This document shows positions 57,924 through 64,000 of a DNA stretch of 64,000 bases, in pieces. The notes beneath the pieces were generated by a model, which saw nothing but the letters and a program-made list of their open reading frames with translations, was not told the origin of the DNA and did no database searches. Source of the stretch: Candidatus Cloacimonadota bacterium (GTDB taxonomy: Bacteria > Muiribacteriota > UBA6191); assembly GCA_023954715.1 (NCBI GenBank), contig JAGSHD010000001.1, positions 62,001-126,000 on the forward strand, given 5' to 3'. The position numbers and the translations under genes are program-made. Numbering within the stretch: the first letter of the stretch is position 1; every line of letters begins with the position of its first letter.

Positions 57924-59819
57924 TTAGTTAGAAATCAATCCAAAACCTTTCCAAACACCAGGAGTACCTGCCTCAGTACAGACCCAACCTACATAACTGC
58001 CAGGAATTGGTAGTTTGTTATACATGATATCAGCCTTTTTCCATGTTCCTGAAAGAGGTGCTTGATCGCCATAAGTAAGTGTGTTTCCACCTTGAGGTCC
58101 TAGCTCCATGCTCACATATTTAGCTGTATTTCTTGATCCAACTGTACCAAAAGCAAGACTTGCTTCATCTAGATAGATTTGTCCAGGATTTGTGAATGTA
58201 AATCCTAGATATAGTGTGCCAGCCGCTTGCGGTACAATAGTTTGATTGAACATCTGCCATCCACTACCTTGGCTTGTACCTACCATATTATTTACTGTAG
58301 GTAATCCAGCACCTCTTATCCACATAAAAGCAGACCCACCGCTGACTATTTTCATTAACATAGAAAAAGTTAATGCTCTTCCTACTTGATTTGCTGGTAC
58401 TTCGTAGCTTTGATAGATTACGGTACTACCCGATGTATTCCATCCAAAGTTTGCCATAAGACCAGGAGCTACTTCACTAGGAACAAAACTCTGAGAATCT
58501 GGAGCACCTAATGAGCCAGAAAAGATCCAATTGAATCGACCAGCTTCAAAAGAAGGGTTTGTCAAGAGATTATGGCCCCCTTGAAAGTTAACCATAGATT
58601 TAGAAGCAAAACCACGATAATCTCCCGAGTACAATGAACTGTTAATATGACTTTTTATTGTGATATTAGGCATTTTATCTAATGGATATAAGTCAGAACC
58701 TCTTCTACTTTCAATCTTATCAAAAGAAACTAAAGATACCTCATCGATATCAAACATATCTAAAAATGGGGCATTTTGACCATCCGAACTAGCAAAACTA
58801 AAGTCAATACCCATAGTCTTTGCTATTTTAATTTTACGATAAGGAGCTGTTGGACTCATCTCTCCTCTTACAACTACATTTTTTGAGTTTTCAACATCTA
58901 AAATATAACCATTAGACTGATTCATCTCGCTCCAATAATCATCTATAATAATATTATTACTCGAAATGATTTTTATATAAGCTTTTTTTAGGCTACCTGC
59001 GCCTTCAATTAAGATGTCTCGAAGTCTTAGATTGCTAGCATCTTTAATATGAATATAAGGTTCAGTTGTTTTGTTTCCGGTTGCGGCTTCTTTATCTATA
59101 TTTTGAATAATATTATCATTACCTACCAATTTAACTATTTGCTCAATAGAGCCATGTGAGTATACTTTATCAATCACAAGTTTTTGCGTATATCCATCTA
59201 AAATGAATCCATATTGTGTGGCCAAAATGATATTGTTGATAGCTAAATTATTTACAACTCCTACTGAAGAATCAACTCGAACAGCAGCAATCAACTTAGC
59301 TGTCCCTCTAGAATCAAACTCGATATTAGCAATTTCACAACCTTGATTGTGGTTAGGTTGATTTGGAATACTTTGTAGTAACACTATCGCATCACCTACA
59401 AAAGCCTTTGACACCAATAAATTAGTAGCTGTTTCGTCTTCACCAATTAGATTAATCTTAGAATAGAGCTCTAAAGGTCGACTCAATAGGTAAGTACCTT
59501 TTGGTAAAAAGATAGTCCCTCCACCATAAGATCCGACACCGTTGTAAACAGACGAGCCAATCAAGGTATTAATCAAATTTTGGATTGACTTAGTATCATC
59601 GACCAAGCCATCTCCAACAGCCCCAAAATCTTTTACATTTAAATAGATCGCCTTGTGAATGTCTTTGAAAATAGAAGTTGAAGCACTATTCAGAGTGGAA
59701 GATGGAAAGTCATCATTATTACTGTAGTCAAGTAATTGAGAATGAGTCATTTTTGTTTGATCTTGATCCCCAAGCCTTCGAATATTTTCAGCTTGTGATT
59801 GTGACCCAATGAATAACAA
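57924..59819 (-). CDS. Secreted pectate-lyase-fold protein with C-terminal binding module
   Basis: 631 residues from a TTG at 59819, but that start cuts into a signal peptide; see the finding on the missing start codon. About 60-360 is a right-handed beta-helix of the Pectate_lyase_3 type (NVKDFGAVGDGLVDDTKSIQ, GGGTIFLPKGTYLL). About 415-560 resembles a CBM4/9-like jelly roll (LLTNPSFEAGRFNW, YLDEASLAFG). The end has PGSYVGWVCTEAGTPGVWKGFG, a phage-tail and surface-protein motif. Probably binds or cleaves an extracellular polysaccharide. Last gene of a three-gene operon with a propeller-like protein and an M23 peptidase. Confidence 0.75.
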   Translation of the reverse strand: MLFIGSQSQAENIRRLGDQDQTKMTHSQLLDYSNNDDFPSSTLNSASTSIFKDIHKAIYLNVKDFGAVGDGLVDDTKSIQNLINTLIGSSVYNGVGSYGGGTIFLPKGTYLLSRPLELYSKINLIGEDETATNLLVSKAFVGDAIVLLQSIPNQPNHNQGCEIANIEFDSRGTAKLIAAVRVDSSVGVVNNLAINNIILATQYGFILDGYTQKLVIDKVYSHGSIEQIVKLVGNDNIIQNIDKEAATGNKTTEPYIHIKDASNLRLRDILIEGAGSLKKAYIKIISSNNIIIDDYWSEMNQSNGYILDVENSKNVVVRGEMSPTAPYRKIKIAKTMGIDFSFASSDGQNAPFLDMFDIDEVSLVSFDKIESRRGSDLYPLDKMPNITIKSHINSSLYSGDYRGFASKSMVNFQGGHNLLTNPSFEAGRFNWIFSGSLGAPDSQSFVPSEVAPGLMANFGWNTSGSTVIYQSYEVPANQVGRALTFSMLMKIVSGGSAFMWIRGAGLPTVNNMVGTSQGSGWQMFNQTIVPQAAGTLYLGFTFTNPGQIYLDEASLAFGTVGSRNTAKYVSMELGPQGGNTLTYGDQAPLSGTWKKADIMYNKLPIPGSYVGWVCTEAGTPGVWKGFGLISN

Positions 59820-59888
59820 TATGATAAGTGTATGAATATAATTAACTTTAAATTCCTTTACTCACTGATTTAAAAAGATATCTAGACA

Positions 59889-60800
59889 CTACTTTAAAAT
59901 GAGATCTAAACTCTTCAAATACAAACTATCTGATTTTTCATTGTGTTTGATTTGAAAAACTTGAGCTTTTGGTGTAACAAAGAAAAATCTTTGAAACTCT
60001 TGGTATTCAAATAGGGTCATTGCTACCTTTTTTTCACTAATCAAATCACCTTTAGGGCTGATTTTTTGTACGGCTAGTTTGGCTAATCCATGAGTAGAGC
60101 CATAAATCTTTTGAACATAAGTGTTTTTATCTTGATCCATACCAACTAACGAAAGTGTTACAAACTCGTCATTATCACTCTTAGCCTCTGAGTAAAAGAC
60201 TTTTTTACCACCACTTATAGAAGCCCAGCCAAGAGAAGACACATCACCCTCACTAAATAAGGTAATCACCTCCACTGGGCTAAATGGTAAAAAGTCCTCT
60301 GATGAAAATTTGATGCTTCCCAAAAAAAATCCATGTTTCGAAAATATTCGTATAAAGCCACTTACTAAATCAGATACATAGATTTTGTCTGCTGCTTTTT
60401 TAAGGGAGCTCATTTCAAAAAACATATCATTTTTTTCTGATTTCTTTGAAATGATAGTAAGCTTTTTAGATAAAGAATCATAAGAGGCCAGACTTAACTT
60501 TTGCTTTGACATCAAAAATATTTTGCTATACGAAACTATTTTAAAATCATCTACAGGAAACCTTTTTTGAAAGCTTGATAAATCAATATTAAGTTTATCA
60601 TCACTCAGTGACTTAATCTTAGAGTTTACTGTATCCAAAATCCATATCTGATGATCATAGTAATCCATAGGAGGAGGAAAGACCGCTCTAGTATTTACAG
60701 AGTTTTTATCAATTAATTCGCTTAAATTTAAAGGTATAGTAAGATCTTGAGCAAATACGGAGCATAGTAATAAACTATACAAGAAAATCAATTTAAACAT
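59889..60800 (-). CDS. Secreted beta-propeller-like protein
   Basis: 303 residues with a signal peptide (about residues 1-17, ending SVFA before QDL). The rest looks like an incomplete six-bladed NHL-type propeller: repeated short strands such as HQIWILDTVNSKIKSL, KIFLMSKQKLSLASYDS, DKIYVSDLVSGFIRIFSKHG and NTYVQKIYGSTHGLAK. No enzyme residues are evident. Its start overlaps the stop of the M23 peptidase gene by one base (TAATG), so the two are probably translated together. Periplasmic or surface. Confidence 0.65.
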   Translation of the reverse strand: MFKLIFLYSLLLCSVFAQDLTIPLNLSELIDKNSVNTRAVFPPPMDYYDHQIWILDTVNSKIKSLSDDKLNIDLSSFQKRFPVDDFKIVSYSKIFLMSKQKLSLASYDSLSKKLTIISKKSEKNDMFFEMSSLKKAADKIYVSDLVSGFIRIFSKHGFFLGSIKFSSEDFLPFSPVEVITLFSEGDVSSLGWASISGGKKVFYSEAKSDNDEFVTLSLVGMDQDKNTYVQKIYGSTHGLAKLAVQKISPKGDLISEKKVAMTLFEYQEFQRFFFVTPKAQVFQIKHNEKSDSLYLKSLDLILK

Positions 60801-63136
60801 TAAATACTTGTTCCTTTTCTATTGGAGCGGTTGATGATAGGACCAGGGCTTGTTCTTGAGCCATTTGGCTTAAACATCTCTAAGTGCAAATGGTCTCCAG
60901 TAGAGCCTCCCGTACTATTTACATGACCTACAACGTCACCTTTTGTTACTCTTTTTCCGGGTTTACTAGTACCGTTTGTTCCATTATAATCTTTAAGATG
61001 AGCATATCGAGATTTGTAACCATTATCATATTTAATATCGATGGTTTTTCCATATCCATTGCCCCATCTTGCTCTCACAATTTTGCCATTAGCCATTGCC
61101 TTAACGGCTCTACCTCTTGGTGCACCAATGTCCAAACCACCATGCATACGTTTTGTTCTATGAATTGGATGTATCCTATAACCATAGACACTAGTAACCG
61201 TGCCTCGTACAGGTAGGATAAAACCTAGATTACCTGCAGAAACTGATGGAGTGGTCCCTGGAGTAGCATTAGAATAACTTTTTAAAGCCGCATCAATTTG
61301 ACTTTTGTACTCTAAGGCTTGGCTTACCCACAAGTTATTTTCAGTGAACTCATTGATATGTTTATCTTTCAATTTTATAGCATTATCCAAAGCTTCTGAT
61401 GCAGCTTGCACCATTTCTAGTTTTTTATAACTCTTAGCTAACAACATATATTGCTTAGATAAATAAAAATATACTTTAGCTGATTTTTGTTCTGTTTTAT
61501 CTTCTAGTTCAAGTAAGGTGTTTTTACCACGAGTATAAAAATACTCTTCATTTTGCTTGATTACTCGATCAATAACCTTGTTTTGTTGGGTTTCGTTAAT
61601 ACTCAATCCAGGGTTTTCAGTAGGTTTATGATCAGTTCTTGAGATTACGCTTTCCCATCTTTTATTATCTGGGTACTCTTCTAGATATTTATTAGTCATG
61701 GATCGTGCTTCAAAAAGTTCTATCTCTGCTTCTTTATTATAGCCTTCAGCTTGATCTTCAAACTCTGGTCTACTTGCCATCAACAGTAACTGTTTTGATA
61801 AGGCTAATCTAACTCTAACCGATTTTTGTTGTGATTTTTTATTTGCTTCTCTCAAAAGAGCCAATGCTTCTTTAAAGTCTCCCACTTTATTTAAGTCCGC
61901 AGCTTTAACTGTCATTTTTTCTATTTCTGATTGGGTAGCTAAGGGATCATTATTTGAATTATCCTCTGGGACATTTTCATCTGTGTAAGGTAAGTCGATT
62001 TCTTGGTTTGCTGTAGACTTTCTAAGAAAATTTGCTTCTCCAAGTAGCTGAGATTTTCTGGAGGGGTTTGACTCTGTCGATGCCATTGTTACTAAAATCT
62101 TTTCTAGTAACTTTAAGTTGTCTTTGTTTTTATACTCTGTTTTATATGCTGCTATTTTAGCGACCCTGTACGCTTCACTAGAATTACCACTCTCTAGCAA
62201 TTGAGTTGCCTTAACTTGAGCGTTGGAGATATCTAAAAAATCTGTCAAATATAACTTTGCATTAGTCTTAGCTAATATTTCATCTGTATTTTCTTCGGAA
62301 TAATTGGAAGCCTTTTTTAAACTTGATCTTATTTCGAAAACCGTAGCACTCATATCATCTTCATGAACAAATACTAAAGAGGCATCTAACAGCTTTGCAT
62401 ACTCTAAAAGCATACTAGGTAAAACCGGATTGGCTTCTTTAATTTTTGCTTTGATACTAGCAATTTTATCAAAAAGCTCAATTGCATCCTTAGCTAATGG
62501 AGGATTTTTCTTGTGCCAGTACTCTTCTTCTTTATCTAATTTTTTGAGGTACTTATTATAGGCATAGGCTAAATGAGTTTTATATTTAACCAAATACCAA
62601 GAACCTTTTTTATCTAAAAGCTGTACTTTAGTTTTATTATCCATACTTGCCAAAATTTTAGATTTACTATTTGATTTTTGTCGTAAATTTAAAGACCCGC
62701 TCTTTAAGTTGATTTTAGCAATAGTAAAAAGAGCATTTTGCAACTCACTTTGCTCTTTTGGTATACGAATTTTATAAAAGTCGTTTTCGCTACCTAAGAG
62801 ACTAAATGTATCACCACGAGTCGCTTGTGTAGGACGCTCTTTAGTTTTCAAAAAGGGAATGGTACGTAAATTTACCTTAGAACCTTTTACAGTTATCGTA
62901 GAGCCATCTAATTTAGCTACGGTTTTATGAATCCACCTATAAACAACCTTGGTATTGATACTACTCGCATTAACTGAGTCATTTGTTGCGCCACTCAAAA
63001 CACTATCACTACTGACTACTACACCCTCTGTGGTAGAGTTTGAATCATTAGTAAGTATAATGTCATCGAATTGATTACAAAATGGGGTCGCGCCAATCAG
63101 TAAAAAGGCTATAGAAAGAATAGATTTATTTAACAT
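60800..63136 (-). CDS. Exported M23 peptidase with SH3-like and helical repeats
   Basis: 778 residues. Signal peptide at 1-18 (cleavage near ATPFC; a lipobox is not clear). Two SH3_3-like modules at about 80-140 and 145-200 (GSKVNLRTIPF, SGSLNLRQKSNSKSK). About 205-600 is a charged helical/TPR-like stretch (EALALLREANKKSQQK). The LytM/M23 zinc peptidase domain is at about 645-778: HGGLDIGAP near 665, YAHL near 705 and DHLHLEM near 747 hold the metal and catalytic His/Asp. It cuts peptidoglycan cross-bridges or activates amidases. First gene of the operon. Confidence 0.88.
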   Translation of the reverse strand: MLNKSILSIAFLLIGATPFCNQFDDIILTNDSNSTTEGVVVSSDSVLSGATNDSVNASSINTKVVYRWIHKTVAKLDGSTITVKGSKVNLRTIPFLKTKERPTQATRGDTFSLLGSENDFYKIRIPKEQSELQNALFTIAKINLKSGSLNLRQKSNSKSKILASMDNKTKVQLLDKKGSWYLVKYKTHLAYAYNKYLKKLDKEEEYWHKKNPPLAKDAIELFDKIASIKAKIKEANPVLPSMLLEYAKLLDASLVFVHEDDMSATVFEIRSSLKKASNYSEENTDEILAKTNAKLYLTDFLDISNAQVKATQLLESGNSSEAYRVAKIAAYKTEYKNKDNLKLLEKILVTMASTESNPSRKSQLLGEANFLRKSTANQEIDLPYTDENVPEDNSNNDPLATQSEIEKMTVKAADLNKVGDFKEALALLREANKKSQQKSVRVRLALSKQLLLMASRPEFEDQAEGYNKEAEIELFEARSMTNKYLEEYPDNKRWESVISRTDHKPTENPGLSINETQQNKVIDRVIKQNEEYFYTRGKNTLLELEDKTEQKSAKVYFYLSKQYMLLAKSYKKLEMVQAASEALDNAIKLKDKHINEFTENNLWVSQALEYKSQIDAALKSYSNATPGTTPSVSAGNLGFILPVRGTVTSVYGYRIHPIHRTKRMHGGLDIGAPRGRAVKAMANGKIVRARWGNGYGKTIDIKYDNGYKSRYAHLKDYNGTNGTSKPGKRVTKGDVVGHVNSTGGSTGDHLHLEMFKPNGSRTSPGPIINRSNRKGTSI

Positions 63137-63559
63137 AAGATACCGTCTTTAAAGGAGTGAATAGTTTAAATAATTATAAGGATTATTCTGCATCTGTAAA
63201 CGTCTATACCAAATTACAAACAATTATTGTAATTATTCAGGTTATCACTTATGTAAAAGACGAGGAGCATACAAGTTTTTCGCATTTTTTACTTTATTGA
63301 TGGGGTTTCGTTAATCGTCATCTTTTGTATCTAAAGCTTTTTTTGGGTTGTTCACTACACTTCAAAAACTGTAAATACAAAATATAACAATGATAAAAAA
63401 CTAGGTTTAATTAACCTTTGTAACGAAGTTAAAAAATTATATATGAATAGTTACCGATCAATTATCATTAGATTGTTTACAATAGTACTTAAATACTAAA
63501 CACTCCGATGCCTAAACCTATTTGGTAGATAACATGAATTTGATGCAATATAAACAAGT
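63137..63559. other. Intergenic stretch holding repeat copy B
   Basis: About 420 bases between the M23 peptidase gene and the ClbS/DfsB-like gene, with no recognised open reading frame. It contains repeat copy B (63253-63423) and AT-rich flanks; the promoter of the peptidase operon is expected at about 63137-63250 but I could not assign its boxes. Confidence 0.6.
63253..63423 (-). repeat. Dispersed intergenic repeat, copy B
   Basis: About 171 bases, the inverse-orientation partner of 36644-36815. Read on the minus strand it shares the core TTTTTGAAGTGTAGTGAAC, the block TTATATTTTGTATTTA and AAAAAAAGCTTTAGA, with differences concentrated between blocks. It lies 3' of the ClbS/DfsB-like gene and 5' of the M23 operon. 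There is no hairpin or open frame common to the two copies that would explain it. Confidence 0.75.
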
Positions 63560-64000
63560 TTATAAAGACTTTTTATGCTTTTTTAGTAACTTAATTGCCC
63601 AATCGTAATGACTAGACGTAGATGATATGAGATATGATGCTAATGAAGTTGAATTGGTCCACGAGTAGTACTTTTTGGTAAACAACTCTTCTTCACTATG
63701 TTTTAAAATCAATTGCTTAACAGAGTGATGTGATTCATTGATCAGCTTGAAAACCTCATCATAGCTCGCATCTTGATATTGAGCCCAAATATTTTGATTC
63801 AGTTCAGGAGTTGTTTTCCAGGTGTATCCTTTAGCAGGCATGAACGGCTTTTCTCCTCCCATACCTACTTTGTACCATAGTAACATCATACAATGCCACT
63901 CATGAAGATGAGCTAGTACATCGCGTATAGTCTTATCACGATGTTCAAATCTAAATTTTGCGTTAAACTCTTGCTTTGAGAGGGAATCAATCAATATAAA
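63560..64000 (-). CDS. ClbS/DfsB-family four-helix protein, 5' end outside the window
   Basis: At least 145 residues; the frame is open to the window edge with no stop, and members have about 30-40 more N-terminal residues, so the TTG at 63994 is probably not the start. Family marks: KFRFEHRDKTIRDVLAHLHEW, GYTWKTTPELN, LFTKKYYSWTNSTSLASY and SSHYDWAIKLLKKH at the end. The group resembles the DinB superfamily and includes ClbS, which protects against colibactin; here a role in stress or thiol-linked chemistry is only inference. Confidence 0.85.
   Translation of the reverse strand, partial: FILIDSLSKQEFNAKFRFEHRDKTIRDVLAHLHEWHCMMLLWYKVGMGGEKPFMPAKGYTWKTTPELNQNIWAQYQDASYDEVFKLINESHHSVKQLILKHSEEELFTKKYYSWTNSTSLASYLISSTSSHYDWAIKLLKKHKKSL

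Overview
The window is AT-rich, densely coding DNA from a Gram-negative bacterium. The diderm reading rests on a short outer-membrane barrel protein ending in Phe, many secreted proteins, TatA, and glutathione-linked formaldehyde enzymes. The phylum cannot be fixed from the sequence. The inorganic pyrophosphatase resembles the chlamydial form, the Nramp homologue resembles a variant I recall from Bacteroidetes, and the FAD oxidoreductase resembles animal PYROXD2. I found no tRNA, rRNA, CRISPR array, insertion sequence or prophage, so this reads as ordinary chromosome.

Layout. 1-1352 (minus) is the front of a respiratory complex I operon, nuoA-nuoB-nuoC, cut by the window edge. Divergent from it is korAB (2-oxoacid:ferredoxin oxidoreductase), then a very long pyruvate:ferredoxin oxidoreductase with three inserts. 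9.2-20.4 kb holds housekeeping genes: a membrane alpha/beta hydrolase, an OPA-like MFS carrier, a membrane protein with a pilin-like tail, pyrophosphatase, a DEAD-box helicase, EttA, a secreted phosphodiesterase, and the NAD(P)HX repair enzyme with two small partners.

20.7-26.8 kb is a plus-strand signalling and envelope stretch: a beta-solenoid-like protein with a SHOCT-like tail, a small exported protein, a class III nucleotidyl cyclase with altered base-recognition residues, a hybrid histidine kinase and an outer-membrane barrel. TatA and RecQ follow on the minus strand. 29.8-36.6 kb is an overlapping four-gene unit: a giant TPR/SH3-like/FG-GAP-like protein, a TPR-glycosyltransferase, and a FecCD-type permease plus ATPase without a binding protein.

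36.8-47.6 kb holds a YjbR-like protein, an orphan gene, sbcDC, a MarC protein, the PYROXD2-like oxidoreductase and the fghA-adhC formaldehyde pair. 47.9-50.3 kb has a stand-alone HATPase protein facing a CheY-like receiver, an RraB-like protein and a secreted unknown. 50.6-55.4 kb is an ion-homeostasis operon (Usp-like, NhaD/ArsB-type permease, Nramp-like, MATE). The window ends with a TPR protein, a minus-strand three-gene cell-surface operon (M23 peptidase, beta-propeller-like protein, pectate-lyase-fold protein) and a ClbS/DfsB-like gene cut by the edge.

Two intergenic regions 27 kb apart, in opposite orientation, share a diverged noncoding repeat of about 171 bp. Several start codons were reassigned from ribosome-binding sites: sbcD TTG, PYROXD2-like GTG, tatA, adhC and the Usp-like gene. 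One gene (57924-59819) has a clear secretion signal but no ordinary start codon.
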